The notes under the pieces: model-generated
What the model was told of the DNA's origin: nothing
Database searches by the model: none
What the model saw: only the letters and a program-made list of their open reading frames with translations
Translations under genes and position numbers: made by a program
Assembly: GCA_903918755.1 (NCBI GenBank)
Contig: CAIXFN010000014.1
Coordinates: forward strand, 248,001 to 312,000
Length of the DNA stretch: 64,000 nucleotides
DNA from: an uncultured Pedosphaera sp.
Lineage (GTDB): Bacteria; Verrucomicrobiota; Verrucomicrobiia; Limisphaerales; Pedosphaeraceae
Direction: 5' to 3'
In this document: positions 9,190-18,400 of the stretch, one piece after another
Numbering within the stretch: position 1 is the first letter of the stretch
How the letters are laid out: each line of letters opens with the position of its first letter

Positions 9190-9373
9190 GGATTGTGATA
9201 TTGGGGTATGCCCAGGCAACCAGCAAATAATTTTGCAATTCGAAACTGGAGGGTTTCGGCTCGCTGGTCCCGAACGAGGTTGCCACCATCGAATCGCTGA
9301 AACCGACTGAAGGCTCACTGTTTGCCCTCGCAGTTGCGGATTTGCGGGCAAACCCCTAAGCTTCAAGCATCAA

Positions 9374-10360
9374 GTGAAACCGTTGACGAGTTACACCTGC
9401 AAATTGAATGACGCCCAGGCGGCCAGCTTGGAGGCCTATTTGCGCGCGCATGATTTTGAATTCCGCACCGTGCCCTACGCCCGGTATGCCGGCGCGCGCA
9501 AGGATTTGAATGCGGTGTTCTACGCGAGCGGAAAATTGGTGTTGCAAGGGAAGGGGACCGCCGAATTCCTCGAATTCGTGCTGGAACCCCAAATTCTGCA
9601 GGAAGCCCGATTAGGCTATGAGGCGGTGCTCAATCCGGAATTGCTGGCACCCCGCCTCGGTGTGGATGAAAGCGGCAAGGGCGATTTTTTTGGTCCGTTA
9701 TGCGTGGCGGGTGTGTATGTGAACGAAAAAGTCATTCACGCCTGGCAGGATGCCGGAATCCGGGATTCGAAGAACATTTCCAGTGACAAACGAATCCGGG
9801 AACTTGCCGAATTGATCCGCAAAACCCCGGGTTGCGTCACTTCCGTGGTGCCAATTGGCAATCTGGCGTACAATCGATTATATGCCAAGATGCACAGCGT
9901 TAACACGTTACTGGCATGGGGACATGCGCGGGTGATTGAAAACTTGATGGGCCAAAAAACCCAGATGAATCCCCCGCCGGTGCGCGCGATCAGCGATCAA
10001 TTCGCCGCGAACAAGGAAACGGTGGCCCAGGCGCTCATGCGCGAGGGACGGGCGATCGAGTTGGTGCAAAGGCATAAGGCAGAGGAAGATATCGCGGTGG
10101 CGGCGGCTTCCATTTTGGCTCGGCATGAATTTGTCACCCGGCTCGCGGCCTTGGGACGGGATTACGAAATGACTTTTCCGAAAGGGGCTTCGGCTGAAGT
10201 GGATCGGGTGGCGGCGCAGTTCTATGCCAAATTCGGCGCGGAAAAACTCACCTCCGTCGCCAAAATGCATTTCCGCACCGCCTTGCGGGCGCAGGGCCTG
10301 CCGGAACCGCCCAAAACCGAGTGGCGCAAACCCAAAAAAGTGTCCAAATCGGCCGGATGA
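9374..10360 (+). CDS. rnhC: Ribonuclease HIII
   Basis: A 328-residue type 2 RNase H that cuts RNA in RNA-DNA hybrids. The first 85 residues form the TBP-like substrate-binding domain that marks RNase HIII. The catalytic motif is DESGKGDFFGPL, with Asp98 and Glu99. Further acidic residues lie in IRDSKNIS and AISDQFA, and the HKAEEDIAVAAASILAR block is typical of the HII/HIII fold. The C-terminus is basic (PKTEWRKPKKVSKSAG). The start is GTG. It is followed by the promoter and terminator that precede the tuf cluster. Confidence 0.95.
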   Translation: MKPLTSYTCKLNDAQAASLEAYLRAHDFEFRTVPYARYAGARKDLNAVFYASGKLVLQGKGTAEFLEFVLEPQILQEARLGYEAVLNPELLAPRLGVDESGKGDFFGPLCVAGVYVNEKVIHAWQDAGIRDSKNISSDKRIRELAELIRKTPGCVTSVVPIGNLAYNRLYAKMHSVNTLLAWGHARVIENLMGQKTQMNPPPVRAISDQFAANKETVAQALMREGRAIELVQRHKAEEDIAVAAASILARHEFVTRLAALGRDYEMTFPKGASAEVDRVAAQFYAKFGAEKLTSVAKMHFRTALRAQGLPEPPKTEWRKPKKVSKSAG

Positions 10361-10389
10361 AATAATGACAAAAAAATTACGAAAACTGT

Positions 10390-10418
10390 TTGACATCCCG
10401 TCACGCCCAAATTATTTT
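10390..10418 (+). promoter_or_regulatory. Sigma-70 promoter upstream of the tRNA-Thr/tuf cluster
   Basis: TTGACA (10390-10395, perfect consensus), a 17-base spacer and TATTTT (10413-10418). Transcription should start near 10425. A terminator-like hairpin lies only about 40-80 bases downstream, before tRNA-Thr, so the promoter either drives a short RNA or an attenuated tRNA/tuf transcript. Confidence 0.65.
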
Positions 10419-10465
10419 CCTAAGTAGTCATTGGGCCGTAGAGCATAGCAGACTGAAAAATCGTC

Positions 10466-10508
10466 AGCCCCTGAAGTTTTTGAGAAAATCCCAGGGGCTA
10501 GGGTTTTT
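10466..10508 (+). terminator. Terminator or attenuator between promoter and tRNA-Thr
   Basis: AGCCCCTG (10466-10473) pairs perfectly with CAGGGGCT (10492-10499). The 18-base loop can form an inner T/A-rich stem, and TTTTT follows at 10504-10508. It could end rnhC transcription, but it also lies downstream of the strong promoter at 10390. Confidence 0.6.
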
Positions 10509-10565
10509 GTCGCTTTTAGCGTGTCGGAATGGCCGGTAGCAGGTAATCAGTGGTCTATGAGCCAT

Positions 10566-10641
10566 GCCCATGTAGCTCAGTTGGCAGAGCACGTCCTTGG
10601 TAAGGACGAGGTCATCAGTTCGAACCTGATCATGGGCTCCA
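10566..10641 (+). tRNA. tRNA-Thr (anticodon GGT)
   Basis: Acceptor arms GCCCATG and CATGGGC pair fully. The anticodon arm is CGTCC-TTGGTAA-GGACG with anticodon GGT, and the T arm contains GTTCGAACC. The CCA end is encoded (10639-10641). A tRNA-Thr just upstream of tuf is a classic arrangement. Confidence 0.95.
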
Positions 10642-10719
10642 GTTTTATTTGAGTGCGCAGTAAATAATCAAAGTAAACGCAGCGACGAACGAACATAAAC
10701 AAATTCAGGAGATCGAGTA

Positions 10720-11913
10720 ATGGCAAAAGAAAATTTTCAAAGAACCAAACCGCATGTGAACGTCGGCACCATCGGCCACGTTGACCACGGCAAGTCCACG
10801 CTCACCGCCGCCATCGTCGAAGTCCAGCACCGCAAGGGTCTGGCTCCGGCTATCTCCTACGCGGATATCACCAAGGGTGGTACCGTTCGTGATGAGACCA
10901 AGACGGTCACCATCGCGGTTTCCCACGTGGAATACGAGAGCCCGCTCCGTCATTATGCGCACGTTGACTGCCCCGGCCATGCCGACTACGTCAAGAACAT
11001 GATCACCGGTGCCGCCCAAATGGACGGCGCGATCCTGGTGGTCAGCGCGGCGGACGGCCCCATGCCTCAGACCCGTGAGCACATCCTCTTGGCTCGCCAG
11101 GTCGGTGTTCCTGCCATCGTGGTGTTCCTAAACAAGGTTGACCTCGTGGACGACTCCGAGTTGCTCGACCTCGTCGAAATGGAAATCCGCGATTTGCTGA
11201 CGAAATACGGTTTCCCGGGCGACACCGCCCCCGTGGTCCGTGGCAGTGCGACCGCCGCCCTCGCCGCCAAGCCGGAAGGCGAAAAGGCGATCGCTGATTT
11301 GCTCGCCGCCGTGGATTCCTATATCCCCCTGCCGACGCGCGAAATCGACAAGCCTTTCCTCATGTGCATCGAAGACGTCTTCAACATTGAAGGTCGTGGC
11401 ACTGTGGTGACTGGCCGTGTGGAACGTGGTGAGTTGAACCGCAATTCGGAAGTTGAAATCATTGGTCTGACGGACACCCGCAAGACCACGGCGACCGACA
11501 TCGAAATGTTCCGCAAGCTCTTGGATAAAGCCAGCGCTGGCGATAACGTCGGTGTGCTGCTCCGCGGCACCAAGAAGGAAGAAGTCGAGCGCGGAATGGT
11601 CCTGGCGAAGCCCGGATCCATCAAGGCGCACACGAAGTTCAAGGCCGAAGTTTACGTGCTTTCGAAGGAAGAGGGTGGCCGTCATACTCCTTTCTTCAAC
11701 AAGTATCGTCCGCAATTCTATTTCCGCACCAGCGATGTGACGGGTGATGTGACCCTGCCCACGGGCGTGGAAATGGTGATGCCGGGTGATAATGTCTCGG
11801 TTGACGTGACCTTGATCGCGCCGGTGGCCATGGAAAAAGGCCAGCGTTTCGCCATCCGTGAAGGTGGCCGGACGATTGGTGCGGGTCGTGTCAGCGAAGT
11901 CTTAACGGCCTGA
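10720..11913 (+). CDS. tuf: Elongation factor Tu
   Basis: A 397-residue GTPase that delivers aminoacyl-tRNA to the ribosome. G1 is GHVDHGKS, G3 is DCPGH and G4 is NKVD; domains II and III are complete, ending in GRVSEVLTA. Switch I is unusual: where most bacteria have RGITI this protein has KTVTI, preceded by KGGTVRDET. The magnesium-binding Thr is kept but the Arg and Gly before it are not. A good Shine-Dalgarno sequence (AGGAG, 9 bases before ATG) is present, unlike most of the genes that follow. This is the only tuf in the window; none lies between fusA and rpsJ. Confidence 0.98.
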   Translation: MAKENFQRTKPHVNVGTIGHVDHGKSTLTAAIVEVQHRKGLAPAISYADITKGGTVRDETKTVTIAVSHVEYESPLRHYAHVDCPGHADYVKNMITGAAQMDGAILVVSAADGPMPQTREHILLARQVGVPAIVVFLNKVDLVDDSELLDLVEMEIRDLLTKYGFPGDTAPVVRGSATAALAAKPEGEKAIADLLAAVDSYIPLPTREIDKPFLMCIEDVFNIEGRGTVVTGRVERGELNRNSEVEIIGLTDTRKTTATDIEMFRKLLDKASAGDNVGVLLRGTKKEEVERGMVLAKPGSIKAHTKFKAEVYVLSKEEGGRHTPFFNKYRPQFYFRTSDVTGDVTLPTGVEMVMPGDNVSVDVTLIAPVAMEKGQRFAIREGGRTIGAGRVSEVLTA

Positions 11914-11924
11914 TCGTTTGCAGT

Positions 11925-12000
11925 AGGGCGGTAGCTCAATTGGTAGAGTAGCGGTCTCCAAAACCGTCGGTTGGGGGTTCGAGTCCCTCCCGCCCTGCCA
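11925..12000 (+). tRNA. tRNA-Trp (anticodon CCA)
   Basis: Acceptor AGGGCGG pairs with CCGCCCT. The anticodon loop CTCCAAA carries CCA, and the T arm has GTTCGAGTC. The 3' CCA is encoded. It lies 11 bases after tuf, as in many bacteria, and is surely processed from the tuf-secE transcript. Confidence 0.95.
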
Positions 12001-12015
12001 AACCCTTACTTTTCA

Positions 12016-12106
12016 GGAGGGGTGGCAGAGTGGTCGATTGCGGCGGTCTTGAAAACCGTTAAGGCCTAAACAGCCTTCGGGGGTTCGAATCCCTCCCCCT
12101 CCGCCA
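12016..12106 (+). tRNA. tRNA-Ser (anticodon TGA)
   Basis: A class II tRNA of 91 bases including encoded CCA. Acceptor GGAGGGG pairs with CCCCTCC. The anticodon loop CTTGAAA gives TGA, and a long variable arm (AAGGC...GCCTT) follows. It sits between tRNA-Trp and secE, a position often taken by rpmG or by nothing. Confidence 0.93.
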
Positions 12107-12118
12107 AAGTGAATTATT

Positions 12119-12370
12119 GTGAATGTAACGAATATCATATTGATGGCGCTGGTGGTGGTTGCGTTCGCCTATTTGTGGCGGACCGGCCAGTTGCTACGTT
12201 TTTCGGATTACGTGCGGGAAACCCGGGAAGAGTTGCGGAAATGCACCTGGCCCACCTGGCCGGAGCTGAAAGGCTCCACCATCGTGGTTCTCATGTCCAT
12301 TTTCCTCCTCGGCTTGTTCACGATCGTGGTGGATGTGGTCTTCCATTTCATCCTCCGCCGCATCACGTAA
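12119..12370 (+). CDS. secE: Preprotein translocase subunit SecE
   Basis: An 83-residue membrane protein that clamps SecY in the Sec channel. The SecE signature is EELRKCTWPTWPEL, followed by the conserved transmembrane helix (about 54-78). An extra hydrophobic segment at 5-20 gives two predicted membrane helices, more than the single-helix form common in small bacterial SecE. The GTG start lies 12 bases after tRNA-Ser with no Shine-Dalgarno sequence. Next gene is nusG, the standard partner. Confidence 0.93.
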   Translation: MNVTNIILMALVVVAFAYLWRTGQLLRFSDYVRETREELRKCTWPTWPELKGSTIVVLMSIFLLGLFTIVVDVVFHFILRRIT

Positions 12371-12385
12371 TTTAAAAGCCTTAAC

Positions 12386-12934
12386 ATGCAAAGCCAATGG
12401 TTTGTCATCCACACCCTCTCCGGGCAGGAACAGAAGGTTAAGGAGAGCATTGAGAAGCGCCTGAAACCGGAAGAAATGTCCGAGTACGTTCAGGAAGTGT
12501 TGGTGCCCATGGAAAAGGTTGTGGAAGTCCGCAACCAGAAAAAAACCGTGTCCACGCGCAAGCTTTGGCCCGGTTACGTCTTCGTTCAAATGGCTTTGCT
12601 GGATGAGAACAAGCGGATTATCGAACGTCCCTGGTATTTCATCAAAGAAACCCCGGGCGTGATTGGTTTTGTGGGTGGCGAACCGCCCACCCCCACTCCG
12701 GCCGATGAAGTGGAAGCCATCAAGGCCCAGATTTCCGACTCCGAAGACCGGGAAAAACCCAAGGTCAACTTCGAAGTGGGCGAAACGATCAAGATCAACA
12801 ATGGTCCTTTCCTGAATTTCAGCGGGGTGATCGAGGAAATCGAGCCGGATCGCGGCAAGTTGAAAGTGACGGTCAACATTTTTGGACGGAATACGCCAGT
12901 CGAGCTGGAATATTGGCAGGTTGAGAAAGCTTAA
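12386..12934 (+). CDS. nusG: Transcription termination/antitermination factor NusG
   Basis: A 182-residue protein with the NGN domain at 1-115 (opening QWFVIHTLSGQEQKV, with the WPGYVFVQM strand that contacts RNA polymerase). A KOW domain follows at about 128-180 (GETIKINNGPF...FSGVIEEI). It binds the polymerase clamp and links it to Rho or ribosomal S10. Normal length. The 15-base gap to secE suggests co-expression. Confidence 0.97.
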   Translation: MQSQWFVIHTLSGQEQKVKESIEKRLKPEEMSEYVQEVLVPMEKVVEVRNQKKTVSTRKLWPGYVFVQMALLDENKRIIERPWYFIKETPGVIGFVGGEPPTPTPADEVEAIKAQISDSEDREKPKVNFEVGETIKINNGPFLNFSGVIEEIEPDRGKLKVTVNIFGRNTPVELEYWQVEKA

Positions 12935-12944
12935 TTGAGATTTT

Positions 12945-13370
12945 ATGGCAAAGAAGATTACAGGTTCCATCAAGTTGCAGATTCCTGCCGGCCAGGCGAA
13001 CCCCGCCCCGCCCGTTGGTCCCGCGCTCGGTCAGCACGGTGTCAACATCATGGCGTTTTGCAAGGAATTCAATGCGGCCACCAAAGCCGATGCCGGTCTG
13101 GTGATCCCCGTGGTCATCACTGTTTATCAGGATAAGTCCTTCACCTTCATCACCAAGTCCCCGCCGGCTTCCGTCCTCCTCAAGAAGGCCGCCGGAATCA
13201 CCTCCGGTTCCAAGACCCCCAACAAGGACAAAGTTGGCAAGGTCACCCGTAAGCAGGTGCTGGATATCGTCAAGATGAAGAGCAAAGATCTGAATTCGGC
13301 TTCGGAAGAAGCCGGCTTCCGGGTTGTCGCCGGCACTGCCCGCAGCATGGGCATTGACGTCGTCGGTTAA
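12945..13370 (+). CDS. rplK: 50S ribosomal protein L11 (uL11)
   Basis: 141 residues, normal length. The N-terminal domain holds the conserved [19 protein letters not shown] proline helix that forms the thiostrepton-sensitive GTPase centre. The C-terminal RNA-binding domain ends in [10 protein letters not shown]. Only 10 bases separate it from nusG, and the upstream TGAGATTTT has no real Shine-Dalgarno sequence. Confidence 0.97.
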   Translation: MAKKITGSIKLQIPAGQANPAPPVGPALGQHGVNIMAFCKEFNAATKADAGLVIPVVITVYQDKSFTFITKSPPASVLLKKAAGITSGSKTPNKDKVGKVTRKQVLDIVKMKSKDLNSASEEAGFRVVAGTARSMGIDVVG

Positions 13371-13423
13371 CCAATAACGCCAAAGCGGGAGAGCCCAAAG
13401 CTCGTTTGCACCGCAAATAATAC

Positions 13424-14134
13424 ATGCCCTCGAAACCAAGCAAAAGATACCGCAAAGCGCTGGAACTGGTCAAAGTTGGTCAGCACTACCCGCTCAAGGC
13501 CGCAGTTGAACTGCTCGCCAAGTTCCCCAAAGCCAAATTTAACGAAACCGTAGAGGTGGCGTTTAAATTGGGGGTTGATCCCAAGCAATCGGACCAGATG
13601 GTCCGTGGCACGGTTCCGCTGCCCCACGGCAGTGGTAAAACCGTCAAGGTCTTGGTTTTTGCCAAAAATGGCGCCGCTGCTGATGCCGCCCGGGCCGCCG
13701 GTGCGGAATACGTTGGCTATGATGATTTGATCAAGAAGTGCGTTGAAGGCTGGTCGGATTTCGATGTCGCGATCGCAACGCCGGACGCGATGGTGGAAGT
13801 CCGCAAACTTGGTAAAGTGCTGGGGCCCCGTGGTTTGATGCCCAACCCCAAGACTGGGACCGTGACCGAAGACACCGCGAAAGCGATTCGCGAGGTCAAG
13901 GCCGGACGCGTTGAGTTCAAACTCGACAAGGCTGGCAACGTTCATGTTCCGGTTGGAAAAGCTTCCTTTACGGCGGTTCAATTGAGCGAAAACACCCGGG
14001 CCGTCATTGAAGCCGTGGTCAAAGCCCGCCCCGCCAGTGTGAAGGGCTCTTATATGCAGAGCTGCACCTTGTCAGCTACGATGAGTCCTCCCGTGCGCAT
14101 CGAATTGCGCGAATTCCTGGCGACGACCGCCTAA
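13424..14134 (+). CDS. rplA: 50S ribosomal protein L1 (uL1)
   Basis: 236 residues, family-typical. Conserved blocks seen: NETVEVAFKLGVDPK, GPRGLMPNPKTGTVT and GKASFTAVQLSENTRA. L1 forms the mobile stalk at the E site and represses the L11 operon in well-studied bacteria. The 53-base spacer before it contains only a weak GAGC/GCTC stem, so an L1-binding leader is not obvious here. Confidence 0.97.
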   Translation: MPSKPSKRYRKALELVKVGQHYPLKAAVELLAKFPKAKFNETVEVAFKLGVDPKQSDQMVRGTVPLPHGSGKTVKVLVFAKNGAAADAARAAGAEYVGYDDLIKKCVEGWSDFDVAIATPDAMVEVRKLGKVLGPRGLMPNPKTGTVTEDTAKAIREVKAGRVEFKLDKAGNVHVPVGKASFTAVQLSENTRAVIEAVVKARPASVKGSYMQSCTLSATMSPPVRIELREFLATTA

Positions 14135-14152
14135 TCCCAATATCCAGATACC

Positions 14153-14665
14153 ATGCGCGCTGAAAAATTAGCTCTCACGAAGGAATACGCCGCCCGGCTC
14201 AATGCTTCACCCTTCTTTATTGTGGTGAATTATCAGGGCCTGAAAGTCGGCCCGATCACGGAACTGCGCAAACGCCTCCTAAAGGCGGGCGCTGAAATCC
14301 ACGTTGTCAAAAACAGTATTTTCCGCCTCGCGGCCAAAGAAGCCGGGGTTGCTGATCTGAACGGTTCATTGGTCGGTCAGGTGGCAGTCGTCACTGGCCA
14401 ACGCGATGTCTCTTCCGCCGCCAAGGTGGTGAAGAACTTCAACGCGGAATTTGACAAGCTGAAAATCCACTTCGGCTTTTTGAATAACAACCGGCTTTCG
14501 CCGTCTGACCTCATTGCCCTGGCTGATTTGCCTCCGCTGGAAGTCCTCCGCGGCAAGTTGCTCGGTTTGCTCAACACACCGGCAACCCGTCTCGCGGCTA
14601 TCATCAATACCCCGGCGGGTCAATTGGTGCGGACGATCCAGGCGCGCGTCGACAAGGGCGAATGA
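14153..14665 (+). CDS. rplJ: 50S ribosomal protein L10 (uL10)
   Basis: 170 residues. It anchors the L7/L12 dimers to the ribosome through its C-terminal helix (LAAIINTPAGQLVRTIQA). The N-terminal RNA-binding domain has NYQGLKVGPITELRKRL and VVKNSIFRLAA. It starts 18 bases after rplA, too close for the long L10 leader known from other bacteria. The folded RNA lies instead after this gene, before rplL. Confidence 0.96.
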   Translation: MRAEKLALTKEYAARLNASPFFIVVNYQGLKVGPITELRKRLLKAGAEIHVVKNSIFRLAAKEAGVADLNGSLVGQVAVVTGQRDVSSAAKVVKNFNAEFDKLKIHFGFLNNNRLSPSDLIALADLPPLEVLRGKLLGLLNTPATRLAAIINTPAGQLVRTIQARVDKGE

Positions 14666-14671
14666 TTTGAA

Positions 14672-14810
14672 CCGGCGCAGCCTGCTTGAGCGGACTGCGC
14701 CGGGCAATTTCGTCCCCGCTTTAGACCAGCGGGGGTGAAGAACCAACAAAAACAAGAGTAAATCGTCGGCACACAGGCCGGAAGCTTAATCCATCCGCGG
14801 CCGCGGATGG
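14672..14810 (+). promoter_or_regulatory. Three consecutive hairpins in the rplJ-rplL spacer
   Basis: Hairpin 1: CCGGCGCAG (14672-14680) with CTGCGCCGG (14695-14703). Hairpin 2: CCCCGCT (14714-14720) with AGCGGGG (14728-14734). Hairpin 3: perfect 20-base palindrome CCATCCGCGGCCGCGGATGG (14791-14810). None has a T-run. They probably affect mRNA processing or the relative output of L12 and L10. Confidence 0.6.
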
Positions 14811-14830
14811 CGACGAAACTGAAAGGTAAC

Positions 14831-15220
14831 ATGGCCGAATTAGGACCTATCGTAGAAACATTGAGCAAGTTGACCGTGATCGAAGCCGCAGAGCTGGTGA
14901 AGCAATTGGAAGCCGCGTGGGGCGTGACCGCCGCCGCTCCTGTTGCCGCCGCCGCTGCCGGTGGTGCCGCTGGCGCCGCTGCCGCCGCTCCGGTCGAAGC
15001 GAAAACCGCGTTTGACGTCATTCTCGTCTCGGCTCCTGCCGACAAGAAGATTTCCGTCATCAAAGCGGTGCGCGAAATCAAAGCCGGACTGGGTCTGGCC
15101 GAAGCGAAAGCCCTTGTCGAGGGCGCGCCGAAGCCGGTGCTCGAAGGTGCTCCGAAAGCGGACGCCGATGCCGCCAAGAAGAAGCTGGAAGAAGCTGGCG
15201 CCAAAGTCGAAGTCAAGTAA
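14831..15220 (+). CDS. rplL: 50S ribosomal protein L7/L12 (bL12)
   Basis: 129 residues from the ATG at 14831, which has a proper Shine-Dalgarno sequence (GAAAGG, 5 bases away). An in-frame ATG at 14807 lies inside a palindrome and is rejected. The N-terminal dimerisation helices are followed by a long Ala/Gly-rich hinge (about 40-60), then the factor-binding C-terminal domain with the [16 protein letters not shown] helix. This protein is present in several copies per ribosome and recruits EF-Tu and EF-G. The unusual presence of a clear ribosome binding site here fits its need for higher expression. Confidence 0.96.
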   Translation: MAELGPIVETLSKLTVIEAAELVKQLEAAWGVTAAAPVAAAAAGGAAGAAAAAPVEAKTAFDVILVSAPADKKISVIKAVREIKAGLGLAEAKALVEGAPKPVLEGAPKADADAAKKKLEEAGAKVEVK

Positions 15221-15230
15221 GCGGGATTTC

Positions 15231-15268
15231 AGCCGGGGGCGGCGGGAGCAATCCTGCCGCCCCCGGCT
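15231..15268 (+). terminator. Strong hairpin (attenuator-like) between rplL and rpoB
   Basis: AGCCGGGGGCGGC (15231-15243) pairs with GCCGCCCCCGGCT (15256-15268). The stem can extend four more pairs to a GCAA tetraloop (15248-15251). Only two or three T residues follow, so it is likely a partial terminator or processing site rather than a full stop. Confidence 0.6.
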
Positions 15269-15463
15269 TTCCTGCCTCGCCGGTTGGGCGGTCACTTGCA
15301 AACTGGTGCGAAAGAAGCAGATTAGACTCGTTTTAATATCAGAACTGCCTGCAGCGGTTTTTGTCCGGCAAGTTTCCTGTTGAACGCAGGGTGCTTGCCT
15401 CGTGTCGTTTATTGTGAACTAAGGGTCGGGCGTTGTTGCCAGGCCAATTAATCAAAGGTCCAA

Positions 15464-18400
15464 ATGCCATCGCGAGTGAGTGAACGCATCAATTTCGGGA
15501 AGATCAAAGAAGTCATCGCCCCGCCGAACCTGATCGAGTTGCAGACCAACTCGTACCGGGAATTTCTGCAGGCCGATGTCGCCCAGTCCAAACGGAAAAA
15601 CCTGGGTCTCCAGGCCGTCTTCACTGAGGTCTTTCCCATCGAGAGTTATGATGGCAAGTGTGTGCTGGATTTCCACAGCTACGAAATTGGCGATCCCAAG
15701 CTCGACTGGCTGGAATGCCTGCGCGAAGGCCTCACTTTTGGCGCGCCGCTTTACGTCACCTTCATGCTGAAGGAGGAGAAGGGCGCCAAAGAGGAAAAGG
15801 TGTTCATGGGCGAACTGCCCCTGATGACCCCGCAGGGTACTTTTGTCATCAATGGCGCGGAACGCGTCATCGTCAGCCAGTTGCACCGTTCACCTGGTCT
15901 CGCCTTTGAGGCCGCGCAACATCCCAATGGCAAAATGCTCCATTCGTTCCGGATCATTCCGGACCGTGGTTCCTGGTACGAGGCCCAATTCGATACCAGC
16001 GACCTGCTTTATGTTTATCTGGATCGCAAAAAACGCCGCCGCAAGTTCCTGACCACCACTTTCTTCCGGGCCTTGGGTTACGGTTCGGATGCCGACATTC
16101 TGAAGTTGTTCTACGAAATCGAAGAACTCAACATCAAGGATGCCGACAAGCTGGAAGACCTCCAGAACAAGGTTCTGATTGAAGATGCCCTGGATGCCGA
16201 CAAGGGCATCGTGGTGGCCCGTGCCTTTGAACCGCTGTCCAAGGCGGTCGTGAAGCAGATTCTCGATGTGGGCGTCACCAAAATTCGAGTGGTGGATACG
16301 ACGGCCGACGACGGCATCGTGATCAAGTGCATGAAGAAGGATCCGGCCAAAAACGAAGAAGAGGCGCTCAAGGATATTTATCGCCGCCTTCGTCCCGGGG
16401 ATCCGCCGACGGCAGCCAACGCGCGCGCGCTGATCAAACGGTTGTTTTTCGATCCCAAGCGTTATGACCTCGGTCGCGTGGGCCGCTACAAGATCAACCA
16501 AAAGTTGGGCATCAAGGGAGGTGACTCCCGGATCCTGACCAAGGAAGATCTCGTGGCCGCCACGAAATACCTCCTGCGTCTCAAAAAGGGCGAAGGCAGC
16601 CTGGACGATATCGATCATTTGGGTAGTCGCCGTGTTCGTACCGTGGGCGAATTGCTCGCCAATCAGTGCCGCGTCGGTCTGGCCCGCACGGAGCGCTTGG
16701 TCAAGGAACGCATGACCCTGTTCGATCAGGGCATGGAAAGCATGGCGCCCCAGAAGCTGATCAATCCCAAGGCCCTCTCGGCCGTGATTCGCGACTTCTT
16801 TGGCCGGAGCCAGCTCTCGCAGTTCATGGATCAAATCAACCCGCTGGCGGAATTGACGCACAAGCGCCGGTTGTCGGCCCTCGGGCCTGGCGGTTTGTCC
16901 CGTGATCGCGCCGGATTTGAAGTTCGCGACGTGCATCCGTCCCATTACGGCCGCATTTGCCCGGTGGAGACCCCCGAAGGTCCCAACATCGGTTTGATTG
17001 CGTCCCTGGCGACCTTTGCGCGGATTAACGACTTCGGTTTCCTCGAAACTCCCTACCGCAAGGTGGAGAGCGGTCGGGTGACCAACCATATTGATTATCT
17101 GACCGCCGACCGGGAAGAAACCTTCGTCATTGCTCAGGCTAATGCGGCGATTGATGACAAGGGCCGTTTTCTCACCGAGAAGGTCATGTGCCGTGGCAAG
17201 GGCGACTTCATCGACGTCGAACCCGCCCGCGTGGATTACATGGACGTTTCCCCGAAACAGTTGGTTTCGGTGGCCGCCAGCCTGATTCCGTTCCTGGAGC
17301 ATGATGATGCGAACCGCGCTTTGATGGGTTCCAACATGCAACGCCAGGCCGTGCCTTTGCTGGTGACCGAAGCTCCGCTTGTGGCGACCGGTTTGGAAGA
17401 CCGGGTGGCCCGGGATTCCCGCGCCGTCATTGTCGCGGAAGATGCCGGCAAAGTGGCATCCGTCCTCGGCAGCCAGGTGATCATCACTCCCGATGGGAAG
17501 CTCCCGGAGACCAAGAAGCGGATCAAGAACAGCCCGGACAACGGCGTGTTCGTTTATCCCATCCGCAAATTCATGCGTTCCAACGCCGCCACCTGCATCA
17601 ACCAGAAGATCCTGGTGAGCAAGGGCGAGACCATCAAAAAAGGTCAAGTGATCGCCGACGGTCCCTGCACCCAGGGTGGGGAACTCGCGCTCGGGCGCAA
17701 TGTGCTCTGCGCGTTCATGCCGTGGAACGGTTATAACTTCGAAGACGCCATCCTGATCAGCGAGAAGATCGTCAAGGAAGACATCTTCACCTCGATTCAC
17801 ATTGATGAATTCGAAGTGGGCGCCCGCGACACCAAACTCGGGCCGGAAGAAATCACCCGCGACATCCCCAACTTGGGCGATGAAGCGTTGAAGAACCTTG
17901 GGCCGGACGGCGTTATTCGCGTCGGTGCCGAAGTGAAACCCGGCGACATTCTGGTCGGCAAAATCACGCCGAAGAGCGAAACCGAGCTGGCTCCGGAAGA
18001 GCGCCTCTTGCGCGCCATCTTCGGTGAAAAAGCCGCGGATGTTAAGGACACCTCGCTCAAAGTGCCCTCGGGTACCTACGGCATTGTCATGGACGTGAAG
18101 GTCTCGGCCAAGAAGGATGCTGATCCCAATACCCGGGTCGTGGCAACGGAAGAGAAGCGGCATTCCAAGGAAGTCGAGGAAGACTTCAAGAAGAAGACCG
18201 AGGAATTGCGCGAGCAATTGACCGAGGCTTTGAGCAACATCCTGCTGGGTGAAAAGATCCCCTTGGATGTCGTGAATTCCGAGACCGGTGAGATCATCAT
18301 CCCGGCGAACCGCAAAATCACCAAGACCCTGTTGCGGAAACTGGCCACGGTGTACGATCGCATCGAAATTGATCCGTCCCCCATCCGCAACAAGATCAAT

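Noticed and set aside
14807-14830. Upstream ATG as the start of rplL
   Set aside because: It lies in a palindrome arm with no ribosome binding site. The ATG at 14831 has GAAAGG at the right distance and matches the family start.
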